From the IMG/VR virus record IMGVR_UViG_3300033153_005209, positions 1 to 51,518 of that record: a DNA stretch of 51,518 bases; one strand, 5' to 3'. This document shows, piece by piece, positions 37,971 to 46,964 of the stretch. A program made the translations under genes and the position numbers. Position 1 is the first letter of the stretch. Each line of letters opens with the position of its first letter. This stretch comes from a virus. Below the pieces are notes generated by a model. It saw only the letters and a list, made by a program, of their open reading frames with translations, was not told where the DNA came from and made no database searches.

Positions 37971-39502
37971 GTGGAGATTTAGATTTAATAGTTGGAAAAG
38001 TTTATTACACAAATGATGCTTATCCTTGGATTATTAGAATTAAATATATAGAGCCTTATAATAGACTAGCTTTATTTAGCTATATAAAATTACCTAGCAG
38101 TACTAGCGCTCCAAGATTTTCTTCTAAAGCATGTGTAATAAATTACGTAGATACATTTATAGAAGCTACAAAAGAGCAAATACAATGGTTAGAGACTTGT
38201 GAGAAAGCTGATGAATTTGTTTCAAAAGAAGAAGTCTGTAAACAACAAGAGTTTGTATTGCCTGAAAAATGGTGCATATTTCCTAAAGAGGAAGAGTTTA
38301 AAGTAGTAATTAAATGGTCGCAAGAAAAACAACCTGGGTATTATGTGGGTAAGTATAATTGGCATAATAAAGTAAGTTTTGATTATAATGGAATGTATAG
38401 AGAATATGAGGATATTCAAATAACTTTTGAACAATTTAAAAAATATGTTTTAAAAGAAGTTTATACAAGTCCTATTAACCAAGAAGATTTATGTGTATTT
38501 TGCGGTAAAAATATAGAAAAAACTTTAAATCCTCAAAATCCTGTATGTGAAGGGTCTTATTGTGAAGAAGCAAAAGCATTGTTTAATGATTCTAAAGAAT
38601 GGTGGGAAGATTTAAAGAAAGGTGATTATGCTGTTTGTATACTTGAGGAGTCTTATTCTTTCTCTAAAAATTATATATTTAAGCTTAGAGAATCTACTGA
38701 TAATCGTAGTTATAATAATTATGCTGCAATTAGACCTGAATTAGATTGTAAAGGTTCTGTTACTAATGGATATTCTGCTAAAAATTTTAGATTGGCAACT
38801 CCAGAAGAAATTAAACTTTACGAACATGCTGGTAAGCCGGTTGATGTAACTACTTATAAAATAACTGTAAAAGACATGGAATATGTAAAAGTTAAGTTTG
38901 AAAAGGAGGGAGCTAATTATAATAATTTTAAAGGTGAAACATTACCTTATTACTTTAGAAAGTTAAAAGAACCTGTTATTAAAGTAATTTCAACAAATTC
39001 TGATGTAGTATATGGTTTTATTGGAAATGAGAAAGTATGCTTTCACAAAAATGCTGTATCTCCTTCTACTAAAGAAGCTTATGAAGTTCAATTTAATACT
39101 ATTGAAGCAATTTCTAAACTTGACAAAGATGGTAATCCTATGGTTATAGGTGCATTATACACTATTCATGCCCAAATATGTTATTATTGTGGAATTAATG
39201 AGTATGGATCTGATACATTCGAATTTACAAATTATAAAGCTGCAGTAGATGTAGAATTGCCTAAAAACTGGGTATCGAAAGGTAATAATACTTATTGGTT
39301 TTTAGATACTAAAGAAGTAGTAAAATCTGAATGTATAATTACTGTTATAGGAGGAGGTATTACTGTTTTAAAAGAAGAAGCTGTAATAGAATCTCCAGAT
39401 ACTTTAAAACCTATTAGCATTTTAGAACCCACAAACAAAATCAATATACAAATAAATAAACCTTCCGATGCCATAGAATTTTCTAAAATTAAACTTTTAT
39501 AA
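37967..39502 (+). CDS. Large modular hypothetical protein with zinc knuckle (511 aa)
   Basis: Start at 37967 (MSGDLDLIVGKVYYTNDAYP), six bases after a GGGAGGA ribosome site; an upstream in-frame start is less likely because it sits in the preceding peptide. Module repeats have the form SxxFRLATPEEIKLYEHAGK plus ATKEQIQWLE, suggesting fused domains. Near residue 180 LCVFCGKNIEKTL and NPVCEGSYCEEAK hold four cysteines, a zinc knuckle. The C-terminal part (YCGINEYGSDTFEF) has one more cysteine pair. I do not recognise the whole. It probably gathers several copies of small domains found as separate hypothetical proteins in relatives. Confidence 0.6.
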   Translation: MSGDLDLIVGKVYYTNDAYPWIIRIKYIEPYNRLALFSYIKLPSSTSAPRFSSKACVINYVDTFIEATKEQIQWLETCEKADEFVSKEEVCKQQEFVLPEKWCIFPKEEEFKVVIKWSQEKQPGYYVGKYNWHNKVSFDYNGMYREYEDIQITFEQFKKYVLKEVYTSPINQEDLCVFCGKNIEKTLNPQNPVCEGSYCEEAKALFNDSKEWWEDLKKGDYAVCILEESYSFSKNYIFKLRESTDNRSYNNYAAIRPELDCKGSVTNGYSAKNFRLATPEEIKLYEHAGKPVDVTTYKITVKDMEYVKVKFEKEGANYNNFKGETLPYYFRKLKEPVIKVISTNSDVVYGFIGNEKVCFHKNAVSPSTKEAYEVQFNTIEAISKLDKDGNPMVIGALYTIHAQICYYCGINEYGSDTFEFTNYKAAVDVELPKNWVSKGNNTYWFLDTKEVVKSECIITVIGGGITVLKEEAVIESPDTLKPISILEPTNKINIQINKPSDAIEFSKIKLL

Positions 39503-39567
39503 CTTAACGGGGTTGGTAGCCGAGGGGTGATAGTAAATGTAGGGTAAGCCTACCTTTCCCCGTTAAG
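39503..39567. ncRNA. Structured hairpin element between two genes
   Basis: CTTAACGGGG (39503-39512) is perfectly complementary to CCCCGTTAAG (39558-39567), 10 bp. Inside, GTAGG-GTAAG-CCTAC (39539-39553). It starts one base after the preceding stop. A few T-rich bases follow but no clean terminator T run, so it could be a processing or RNA element. Confidence 0.5.
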
Positions 39568-39585
39568 TTTCTAATTTTGATTATC

Positions 39586-40005
39586 ATGGGTACAAAAATT
39601 TATTTAGCAAAAAGTAATATGGCTAATCCTAATATAATTATAAAGTTTAAGAAATTTATTCGAGATTACGCTGTAGAAGTAAGAGAATTTAAAGGAGGTG
39701 TATACAATCATTCACAACAATTTGAAAATGTGGAAGTTGTGTTTGTAATAGCTCCTGGAGAAAGACCAACTGATAAAGTTGGTAAAGGTCTTTATGGCCA
39801 AATACAATATGTATTAAATAATAATATACCTATATTTATGGTAGATTCCTTAATTAGATTCAATAAGATATTATCTGTAAAAATATATAATAATCACGAT
39901 TGGTATGCTACTTATGGTGTTTGCGAAGTAGATCAATATTCTTACAATTTAATTGATTATTTACCTGTAAATACTATTAAAGATGATTTGATCTTATTAA
40001 TATAA
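39586..40005 (+). CDS. Hypothetical protein, deoxyribosyltransferase-like pattern
   Basis: Start set at ATG 39586 rather than the upstream TTG. MGTKIYLAKSNMANPNIIIK fits the N-terminal strand-loop (KIYLAKSN...N), then VEVVFVIAPGERPTDKVGKG and YGQIQYVLNNNIPIFMVDSL, a Rossmann-like strand followed by a loop and helix as in nucleoside 2-deoxyribosyltransferase/DUF1937-type proteins. Catalytic residues are not clearly identified. Alternatives include a TIR-like fold, so this is a weak assignment. Promoter of the following genes overlaps its end. Confidence 0.5.
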   Translation: MGTKIYLAKSNMANPNIIIKFKKFIRDYAVEVREFKGGVYNHSQQFENVEVVFVIAPGERPTDKVGKGLYGQIQYVLNNNIPIFMVDSLIRFNKILSVKIYNNHDWYATYGVCEVDQYSYNLIDYLPVNTIKDDLILLI

Positions 40006-40017
40006 ATAGTATATTTG
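39987..40017 (+). promoter_or_regulatory. Strong Bacteroidota-type promoter before the replication side genes
   Basis: TTTG (39987-39990), exactly 19 bases, TATATTTG (40010-40017): the best promoter match in the window. Start point near 40024, leader about 40 bases before 40064. It drives the three small genes that end at the terminator 40912-40969. Confidence 0.7.
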
Positions 40018-40063
40018 TTGTGTAAAATAGGACTAGAAATACTAACTTTTAAATAAAATTGTT

Positions 40064-40249
40064 ATGGCTAAACTTAAAGATATAAGTATTGTAAAAAGAT
40101 CTAAAGGTGGTAAAAGACTTAGAAAGAATATATTAACTATCAGACTTGCCAAAGAACAAGCTACAGAAGACATAGGTACTAAAGATACTTTAGTAACTCT
40201 TAATACTATGGGTAAAGAATTATTAAGTAAAATAGATTATATAATATGA
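40064..40249 (+). CDS. Small basic hypothetical protein (61 aa)
   Basis: MAKLKDISIVKRSKGGKRLR, then KNILTIRLAKEQATEDIGTK and LVTLNTMGKELLSKIDYII. Basic start, then helix-strand pattern. Ends in an ATGA overlap with the next gene, so both are coupled. First gene of the promoter 39987 transcript. No family recognised. Confidence 0.55.
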   Translation: MAKLKDISIVKRSKGGKRLRKNILTIRLAKEQATEDIGTKDTLVTLNTMGKELLSKIDYII

Positions 40250-40458
40250 TTACACAAAAAACTACAGCTAGGACAGGTTTAGGTAGACTCACAGTTTATT
40301 TGAAATATTCTATCAATACACCTAATAGAAAGCATCTTCCTAGTACAATTACTGCTACAATAAGCAGATACTATGAAAATGAAACTAGTATTGCTATAGC
40401 TCATGTTACAGGAGCTACAATAGTTAAGAAAACATTTAATGGTAAAATTTTAAACTAA
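40246..40458 (+). CDS. Small hypothetical protein (70 aa)
   Basis: MITQKTTARTGLGRLTVYLK, then YSINTPNRKHLPSTITATIS and RYYENETSIAIAHVTGATIV. Beta-rich, basic. Coupled to the previous gene by ATGA. Function unknown; a nucleic-acid-binding barrel is possible but not shown. Confidence 0.55.
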   Translation: MITQKTTARTGLGRLTVYLKYSINTPNRKHLPSTITATISRYYENETSIAIAHVTGATIVKKTFNGKILN

Positions 40459-40465
40459 ATAAATA

Positions 40466-40900
40466 ATGAGTAATCTGACAAAAAATGCTGCACAAGCTTT
40501 TAAGGCTTGGAGAAATACCGGCTCTATCGGTAAAAGTGAAAAATTCTTTGCCGAGGTAGAAGATGTTATAGATGAGCAAATAGCTACTCGTAAGAGAAAC
40601 ATTACGTCACTAAGGAAGAGACTTGAACAAGCCTTGGGTATCTATAAGATTGAATTCGCTTTAAATATAGATGAAACTAGAATCAAAGATGCGGCTGACC
40701 GAGAGGATTATGCTAAATCTTACGTAGCCAGTTTAATTAACTATGACTCTACTGGGGTAGGATCTAGAAACAGCTCTGTAACAAATCTAAACAGAGAAAT
40801 AAATAAACTTAAAATGGAGCTTAAAGCTTGTAATGATGTTAAGAAATTTCTTACCGAACTACAAGCACCTATTGAAGATACTGAAGATATTATTGAATAA
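40466..40900 (+). CDS. Helical hypothetical protein (144 aa)
   Basis: MSNLTKNAAQAFKAWRNTGS, then VIDEQIATRKRNITSLRKRL and INKLKMELKACNDVKKFLTE: mostly long charged helices, acidic C-terminus (IEDTEDIIE). Last gene before a strong terminator. It could be a structural or regulatory helper; no family recognised. Confidence 0.6.
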   Translation: MSNLTKNAAQAFKAWRNTGSIGKSEKFFAEVEDVIDEQIATRKRNITSLRKRLEQALGIYKIEFALNIDETRIKDAADREDYAKSYVASLINYDSTGVGSRNSSVTNLNREINKLKMELKACNDVKKFLTELQAPIEDTEDIIE

Positions 40901-40911
40901 TACATAAACCT

Positions 40912-40969
40912 AAACCCTCTAACATAAACAAATTAAGAAATTAAATTGTTTGGTTAGAGGGTTTTTTTT
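40912..40969 (+). terminator. Strong intrinsic terminator
   Basis: AAACCCTCTAAC (40912-40923) is perfectly complementary to GTTAGAGGGTTT (40953-40964), with inner AAACAA/TTGTTT stem, followed by T to 40969. It ends the promoter 39987 unit. The next gene begins 20 bases later without a promoter match, so some read-through or another signal must express the replication genes. Confidence 0.9.
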
Positions 40970-40988
40970 ACCACTAATATACAAAATT

Positions 40989-41780
40989 ATGATTTATGAG
41001 ACATTACTAAAAGATTTAAAAAGAGCTAATTCAAAACGTAAACTTGTGTTAGCTAAAAAGTACGGATTTAATACAATTAAGGATTATGAAAAGGATTTAA
41101 TATCCAATATTGGTGCTACAGTTGCTATTAAACCGAAAAAAGCTACGAAGAAACCCAGATTAGTTATTCATAATGTAACACTATTAGATGCTACAGGTTC
41201 TATGAGAGGCTGGGGAGGGGATTCAAAATATACTAAATCCAAAGAGGGTATAAATAAAGAGATAGCTGAATTTGTGTCTCAAAAAGACTATAAAGTATTA
41301 CATTCTATATTTGAATTTATAGATTTATCCAGAGGAATAGTAAATTCTGTAGATAGGAAAGAAAACCCAAAAGATGTAAAATTTTTTGGTGCTCAGGGTT
41401 CCGATACTCCTTTATGGAAATCTATTATAGAAGTTATAGACACTGTAAAATTACGAATTTCCTCCAGGGATAAAGTATTGATTAAAATATATACTGATGG
41501 GGGTAATAATACAGCCGGTAGTTATCTATCAAAATGCAAGGATTTAATCCAACAAGTACAAAAAGATAATTTTACAGTTACTTTTGTAGGTACTTGTGGT
41601 GATTTAAAGGGTATTGTTAGGGATTTAAAATTAGATGAATCTAATACTTTAGAGATAGACAATACAAGTAAAGGATTTGAACAAGCTTTTAGATCTTCTC
41701 TTGGAGCTACCCAAACTTATGCTACAGATGCTGCTGCTGGAAAAGACGTAAGTAGAGGTTTTTATAAAAAATTAAATTAA
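40989..41780 (+). CDS. VWA-domain (von Willebrand factor A) protein
   Basis: Start chosen at ATG 40989 because the earlier frame runs through the terminator. About 263 residues. MIDAS ligands: DATGSM (D-x-T-G-S) near residue 67 (Thr replaces the usual first Ser), a threonine in QGSDTPLW near residue 145, and an aspartate in IYTDGG near residue 175. The rest follows the VWA alternating helix/strand pattern (NFTVTFVGTCGDLKGIVRDL). VWA proteins bind partner proteins through metal; phage examples are rare in replication operons. The N-terminal 55 residues are lysine-rich. Its partner is unknown. Confidence 0.75.
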   Translation: MIYETLLKDLKRANSKRKLVLAKKYGFNTIKDYEKDLISNIGATVAIKPKKATKKPRLVIHNVTLLDATGSMRGWGGDSKYTKSKEGINKEIAEFVSQKDYKVLHSIFEFIDLSRGIVNSVDRKENPKDVKFFGAQGSDTPLWKSIIEVIDTVKLRISSRDKVLIKIYTDGGNNTAGSYLSKCKDLIQQVQKDNFTVTFVGTCGDLKGIVRDLKLDESNTLEIDNTSKGFEQAFRSSLGATQTYATDAAAGKDVSRGFYKKLN

Positions 41781-41784
41781 ATAT

Positions 41785-42351
41785 ATGTTAGATTTTGACA
41801 AATTACAATTAGGAGAAGTTCTTAGTGAAGCTTCATTTTTTACTGTTGATAGAATAAAAACAGACTTTGGTGAAGCAATTCTTACAGATGCTCACGGTAA
41901 TTCTGTAACATTAAGTCGTAAATATCTAGAACAGATATTAGGTTCAGCAAATCAGTATGTGGCTGAGGAGAAGATATCTCAAACAGATATTATTACTAAA
42001 TTAATGGAAAATCCTAGAACAGCTTGTTCTATTTACTTTCGTAAGAAAGACGATAAGAAACTGGTAAAAGATTTTAAGGCTGAAAAAGCAGCCAAGATTA
42101 AAGAGGTTCAAAATGCATCTTTATCTAAAGCTGAAGACTTATTGCATAACCTTATCGACAATCCTATTTCTAAAGTTATTCCTGGGGAAATGCGTCTTAT
42201 CAAGGGGTATCATTTAGGAACTCGTGATGATAGAGGTAGGATTAACTTTGTAGATATGGAAGTTAAAGATCCAACAAGGAGATTTAAAGGTGTGGATACT
42301 CGCACTATTGCGTATGCAATTATAAACAATGTTAAATATATAAAAAAATAA
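41785..42351 (+). CDS. Hypothetical protein of the replication operon (188 aa)
   Basis: MLDFDKLQLGEVLSEASFFT and DRIKTDFGEAILTDAHGNSV open a beta-rich N-terminal domain; the middle is helical (SQTDIITKLMENPRTACSIY; KDFKAEKAAKIKEVQNASLS) and the end has GEMRLIKGYHLGTRDDRGRI and TRRFKGVDTRTIAYAIINNV. The C-terminal part is strand-rich and could bind DNA. Four-base spacing to neighbours. Unknown; found in the same operon as the polymerase. Confidence 0.6.
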   Translation: MLDFDKLQLGEVLSEASFFTVDRIKTDFGEAILTDAHGNSVTLSRKYLEQILGSANQYVAEEKISQTDIITKLMENPRTACSIYFRKKDDKKLVKDFKAEKAAKIKEVQNASLSKAEDLLHNLIDNPISKVIPGEMRLIKGYHLGTRDDRGRINFVDMEVKDPTRRFKGVDTRTIAYAIINNVKYIKK

Positions 42352-42354
42352 AAT

Positions 42355-42999
42355 ATGAAATTAAATTTAGAATTTTTACATGATGTTAATTTAAAAAATG
42401 TAGAAAAGACAGCTACAAGAGTTGTAGGTATTAATCAATTTCCTACTACTGGAGATATTAAAGTATTTCGTAACGGTAAAATTTTCTTTTCAGAAGATTT
42501 TAGAATTAAAGTTGGTGATGGTGGTTTGGATTTTGTGGATTCCCGTAAATGGAATGAGTATCCAACAGATGTACCACAGCAATTAGTTTTCTTGTGTATT
42601 GTATCTGATTTAAGTAACCTTAAATTAGCTGCTAAAGTAGATGTTAGAGAAGAGAGTACCAATGCCCCCAAGGCAGCGGTAAAAAAGGTTCTAATACCTT
42701 TGCTAACAGAATTATATAATCTAGATCCTAATTTCTCTTCTGTAGAACTTAAGGTGAATTATGATACAGCTTTGATCAATGATAAAGGTATTTATCATAT
42801 TCCTAAAGTTGTTAGTAGTGGTAAAGATAAAGGTGAAGATACATACACTCGCAGAGAGAATGTAACTTTCTGGCCTTTAACCATTATAGAAAATGAAGCT
42901 ACTGTGGAAGAAGCTATAATTACTGAGGATATTGAAGAAGTAGTTGATTTAGAAATGCCGCCTCTTCCAGATGAGGACGCTACAACTGTAGAAGATTAA
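42355..42999 (+). CDS. Acidic-tailed hypothetical protein, possibly SSB-like (214 aa)
   Basis: A 214-residue protein with a beta-rich body (TTGDIKVFRNGKIFFSEDFR; FVDSRKWNEYPTDVPQQLVF) and an extremely acidic C-terminus (VVDLEMPPLPDEDATTVED). Such an arrangement, a beta barrel followed by an acidic tail, is typical of single-stranded DNA-binding proteins that recruit partners by the tail. It ends in a TAATG overlap with the polymerase gene. The SSB reading is inference from architecture and neighbours; a second acidic-tailed candidate lies at 49657. Confidence 0.55.
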   Translation: MKLNLEFLHDVNLKNVEKTATRVVGINQFPTTGDIKVFRNGKIFFSEDFRIKVGDGGLDFVDSRKWNEYPTDVPQQLVFLCIVSDLSNLKLAAKVDVREESTNAPKAAVKKVLIPLLTELYNLDPNFSSVELKVNYDTALINDKGIYHIPKVVSSGKDKGEDTYTRRENVTFWPLTIIENEATVEEAIITEDIEEVVDLEMPPLPDEDATTVED

Positions 43000-45326
43000 T
43001 GACTTCTATATACTACATAGGAAGCACTGCTCATACTGTTAAGTATAAGCAGATTGCTTCTTTTAGTAATTTTGTTAAATGGTTTAAAAAGCAAAAAGTA
43101 TTATCACATGATATAGAAACTAATAAAGTAGAATCTATTATTGATAGAGAATTACGGACTGTACAATTTGCAGATATTAAAGGTGAAAATATTTGGGTAA
43201 TACAATGGTCTTATTTGACACTAGAGCAACAAATTGAATTAATTCAGCTTGTAAATGATACTAGATCTTTAATTCTTATATTTACTAAATTCGAGTATAA
43301 GATGTGGAAGAAATATGGAGCCATTCTACGTAATTTGTGGGATGTTTATACTGTAGAAAAAGTTTTAAATGCTGGATTAACAGTCGAAAAAGGTTATTAT
43401 AGCTTAGCTGGCCTTTATAAAAGAAGATTTGATATGGATATTAGTAAATCTCAACAAGGAGAATTTACTGATGATATCATGACAGATGAAAAGATAGTTT
43501 ATGCTGCTATTGATACTTTAAAACTAGGAAAAGCTTATGAATTACAAATACTGGAAGCTGAAGACTTAGATAGAAACTTACTTAATTACAAATTAAGAAC
43601 TCCAAGTGTTAAAGTCACAAAACCTACTTATCATAAAGGTATTATGAAAACTATATGGTGGGAAAACGAATTTGTTAAAGTTCTTGGTGATATGGAGTAT
43701 TATGGAGTGAATTTTAGTACTTCTCAATGGACAGACAATTATTATAAAGCTTTGCCTATAGTAGAAAAAGCTACTATAGATTTAAATACTTTAGTTCTTT
43801 CTTCCTTAAATAATGACTATCTAATAGCTAATAATTTATACACTGATATAGATATAATAGTTCCTATCTGGAATAGCTCACAAAAGAAACAATTAGTTTT
43901 ATCCTGGGCTTTTTCTGATATAGAAGGAACTTCTAAAGTAGCTTTAAAAGAATATTTAAGAGATAATGACCCAGCATTTCCGGAGGGATTAAAGATATCT
44001 GGTAAATCCTGGGAGAATAGTGATTATTATAGATACCCTCCTCAAACTAAGTATTCTATCCTTCTTTTTTTAGTAAGAAGAAATAAAGAAAATCAAGAAG
44101 AAGTAGATACAATGCTGAACAAGACTTTTGAAGTTAATTTCAGAGATAAACTTGTAGAAGAGGGTCTACTTACACCTGCCGGCACGATGTTGGTTAATTG
44201 GAATAGTCCCCCACAAAAACTACTTATATTTCAACAAATTGACAGTAATATTGAAAATACTGCTGCTCAAACTGTTGAAGATAATTTAAATACGCATCAA
44301 ATGTTTAGAGTTTATAAAAAACATGCTGAAGCAAATGCTTTAATTACTAAATTTGGATTAAATTATTTGAATAATGTAGATGTAGATGGTAGAATCAGAA
44401 CAAGATATGATACACCTTTATCTACCGGCAGAATTTCTAGTATTGGCCCTAATTTATTACAACTACCTAGAAATCAAGATTATAGAGATGCTTTTATAGC
44501 TTCTCCAGGCTGGAAAATCATTGGTGCAGATTATTCAAGTGAAGAAATATTAATCCTTGCAATTCTATCAATGGATCCTGTCTGGTTAAAATCTTTCAAA
44601 GATGGTGATGACGTACATAGTGTCAATGCTGCTCTAATATTCGGACAAGACTGGGTAAATGGAGCCGAAAAAGATTGTCAATTTGCAATTAACAAACAAA
44701 AATGCAAATGTAAAATACATAAGGAAATGAGAACTGATTCTAAAACTATTTCATTCGGAGTAATTTTTGGTTTGTCTGCTCATGGATTAAGTATTCAACT
44801 ACAGATTACAAAAAAGAAAGCGCAAGTATTGATTGATAAATTCTTTATAACTTTTCCAAAAATCAAAGCTAAATTACAGATGTTTGGAAATTTTGGAGTA
44901 ACTAAGGGATATATTATTACTTCTGTATTGGGTAGAGTTAGATTCTTTGACAAGTGGAAAATGTCTTTAATTAAGAAATTATCATATGCTAATAGCGGAT
45001 TAACATTTTCTGAAAGATATGAAGCTGAAAAATATAAAGGAGCTTTTGAAAGGGAATCAAAAAATCATCCTATGCAGGGATCCGGAGCCGATGTATTAAA
45101 AATAGCTGGAGTACTTCTTCGTAGATTTATTTATAATAATAACTATGAAGACAGAATACGATTGCTAATACCTCCGCATGATGAGTACATGACTGAGTGT
45201 GAGGAAGATATAGCAGAAATGTGGAAAGAAAAACTACAGCATTATATGGAATTGGCTGGTAAATTAGCGTTACATACTGATTTACTAAAAGCTGAGGCAT
45301 ATATTGCTGACAACTGGGTAAAATAA
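42999..45326 (+). CDS. Family A DNA polymerase with 3'-5' exonuclease domain
   Basis: A 775-residue enzyme. Exonuclease: LSHDIETNK with D38 and E40, Exo III VYAAIDTLKLGK. Polymerase: motif A IIGADYSSEEILILA (about residues 507-521, D511), motif B KTISFGVIFG near residue 580, motif C PPHDEYMTE near residue 727. There is no 5' nuclease domain, as in T7-type phage polymerases. A Cys-rich insertion (CQFAINKQKCKCKIHKEMR) between motifs A and B is unusual and could bind metal. The Exo II region (FTKFEYKMW) has glutamate where aspartate is expected. Immediately follows the acidic-tailed protein. Confidence 0.92.
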   Translation: MTSIYYIGSTAHTVKYKQIASFSNFVKWFKKQKVLSHDIETNKVESIIDRELRTVQFADIKGENIWVIQWSYLTLEQQIELIQLVNDTRSLILIFTKFEYKMWKKYGAILRNLWDVYTVEKVLNAGLTVEKGYYSLAGLYKRRFDMDISKSQQGEFTDDIMTDEKIVYAAIDTLKLGKAYELQILEAEDLDRNLLNYKLRTPSVKVTKPTYHKGIMKTIWWENEFVKVLGDMEYYGVNFSTSQWTDNYYKALPIVEKATIDLNTLVLSSLNNDYLIANNLYTDIDIIVPIWNSSQKKQLVLSWAFSDIEGTSKVALKEYLRDNDPAFPEGLKISGKSWENSDYYRYPPQTKYSILLFLVRRNKENQEEVDTMLNKTFEVNFRDKLVEEGLLTPAGTMLVNWNSPPQKLLIFQQIDSNIENTAAQTVEDNLNTHQMFRVYKKHAEANALITKFGLNYLNNVDVDGRIRTRYDTPLSTGRISSIGPNLLQLPRNQDYRDAFIASPGWKIIGADYSSEEILILAILSMDPVWLKSFKDGDDVHSVNAALIFGQDWVNGAEKDCQFAINKQKCKCKIHKEMRTDSKTISFGVIFGLSAHGLSIQLQITKKKAQVLIDKFFITFPKIKAKLQMFGNFGVTKGYIITSVLGRVRFFDKWKMSLIKKLSYANSGLTFSERYEAEKYKGAFERESKNHPMQGSGADVLKIAGVLLRRFIYNNNYEDRIRLLIPPHDEYMTECEEDIAEMWKEKLQHYMELAGKLALHTDLLKAEAYIADNWVK

Positions 45327-45330
45327 TATT

Positions 45331-45687
45331 ATGGAAGAAATACTAGAAAAAATTAAAAAATCTAAAAGCAATGTTAAAGATTGTATAGAATTAGCTAAAA
45401 AATATATTCAAAATACAACTTTTCTTATAGAAAATAGATGGTTGTTGCTTCTAGAGATAGGTGAGTTTATTCCCAATAAGGGATATTACTTTGAACCGGA
45501 AGGTATCAATTGGAAGGCAGTAGATTTACATGATGATTTTTATATTGGCAAAAATCAGACGTATAATGTGGAACAACTACTAAATACAGCCATAGAAGAT
45601 AATTTATTTGAGTCTAAAGAGAGCATTATTAAGTTTAAAGAGTCTTGTTGCGATAAATTTATTTATTCTGCTATATTTGACTGGTAA
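45331..45687 (+). CDS. Hypothetical protein between polymerase and helicase (118 aa)
   Basis: MEEILEKIKKSKSNVKDCIE then LAKKYIQNTTFLIENRWLLL: helical N-terminal half with conserved tryptophans; the second half contains YYFEPEGINWKAVDLHDDFY and several acidic residues. It overlaps the helicase start by one base (TAATG). No function recognised. Confidence 0.55.
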   Translation: MEEILEKIKKSKSNVKDCIELAKKYIQNTTFLIENRWLLLLEIGEFIPNKGYYFEPEGINWKAVDLHDDFYIGKNQTYNVEQLLNTAIEDNLFESKESIIKFKESCCDKFIYSAIFDW

Positions 45688-46964
45688 TGACAAAAAGAGA
45701 CGAAAAACAAAAAGAAATTGTCAATTTAATTATATCTAAAGCAAAAAAGAATGATTTTTTACATCATTCTTTTATTGCCTCTACTGGTTTAGGTAAGAGT
45801 AAAATTGTAATGGATCTTATAGAACCCCTACAAGAAATACTTAAATTTAAAAAGATTCTTATTATTGTAGATAATACCAGACTTAGAGATCATAATTGGA
45901 AGGAAGATTTTATTAAATGGGGATTAGAAGGTATTTATAATAATATGGTTGAGATGAATACTTATCAAACTGTTTATAAATGGACTAAATCCTTAGACGA
46001 TTACCTAGTTATCTGTGATGAAATGGATTTTGCTTTTACACCTGAGTATGGTAAATTCTTTAAAAATTATCTTGATATTAATATGTTGGGAATGACAGGT
46101 TATGTAACTGAAGCTAAGAAATCATTTATGGCTAAATACTTACCATGTCTTATTGAATATACTCAGAAACAAGCTCAAGATGATGGAATACTAAATACTA
46201 CTCCTATTACTTTTGTCAAGTATGATATCAGTAGGAAGAAAGATATCAAAGTAGAGTATAAGGATAAGAAAACTGGGATGAGTAAAGTGTTTTATGAGTC
46301 AGAAAATGGTTCCTACAACTATTGGGATAAAGAACTGCGAAAGGCTTTAGGTGAGTTAGCTAAGTTAAAAGCAAGTGCTTTAATTACAGGTAATTATGCT
46401 GAGATAAAAAGGTACGAGCAAAGAATCCAAGCTAGAGAGTCTGCTCAATTGACGAAACTAATGCTGAACTTAGAAAGTAGCGCAAAGTTAACCAGAACTA
46501 TTATTGATAAGATTCATAAAAAGAGTAACACTGATAAAGTTGTAATATTCTCTAAGAGAAGAGAGCAATCTAGTCAAATTACTAATTTTACTTATCATGG
46601 TGGTAACTCTAATATAGTTAATGACAGTAATTTTGATAAATTCAATGCTGGAGATATAAGAGAATTAGGATTAGTAGATAAAATTAATAGAGGTGTTAAT
46701 ATGAGACACTTAAGATTCGCTATAATGGAATCTTTCTTTGGTTCTGATACTATGTTCACACAAAAATCTGGTAGAATGATGCGATTAGATCCTACCGATT
46801 TTGCTACTATTTATATTCTTATGCCTTATTTTATGAGAAAGACTAAAGCTGGTTATAATCAAGCTCCAACTCTAGCTGTTAAATGGGCATATAAGATGTT
46901 ATTAAATAAAAACACTAGTAAAGCCAGGATTGTAGATTTACGAACGATTAAAAGTGATTTATAA
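45687..46964 (+). CDS. SF2 helicase/ATPase
   Basis: A 425-residue protein. Walker A ASTGLGKSK near residues 31-39, Walker B VICDEMDFAF around residues 109-118 (DEMD in place of DEAD), a motif III-like MTGYV, and motif VI-like FTQKSGRMMRLDP near residue 360. The DRVVIFSKRREQSSQI-type segment marks the C-terminal RecA-like domain. Small phage SF2 helicases of this kind act on branched DNA or displace proteins at forks. Overlaps both neighbours by single bases, in the polymerase operon. Confidence 0.85.
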   Translation: MTKRDEKQKEIVNLIISKAKKNDFLHHSFIASTGLGKSKIVMDLIEPLQEILKFKKILIIVDNTRLRDHNWKEDFIKWGLEGIYNNMVEMNTYQTVYKWTKSLDDYLVICDEMDFAFTPEYGKFFKNYLDINMLGMTGYVTEAKKSFMAKYLPCLIEYTQKQAQDDGILNTTPITFVKYDISRKKDIKVEYKDKKTGMSKVFYESENGSYNYWDKELRKALGELAKLKASALITGNYAEIKRYEQRIQARESAQLTKLMLNLESSAKLTRTIIDKIHKKSNTDKVVIFSKRREQSSQITNFTYHGGNSNIVNDSNFDKFNAGDIRELGLVDKINRGVNMRHLRFAIMESFFGSDTMFTQKSGRMMRLDPTDFATIYILMPYFMRKTKAGYNQAPTLAVKWAYKMLLNKNTSKARIVDLRTIKSDL

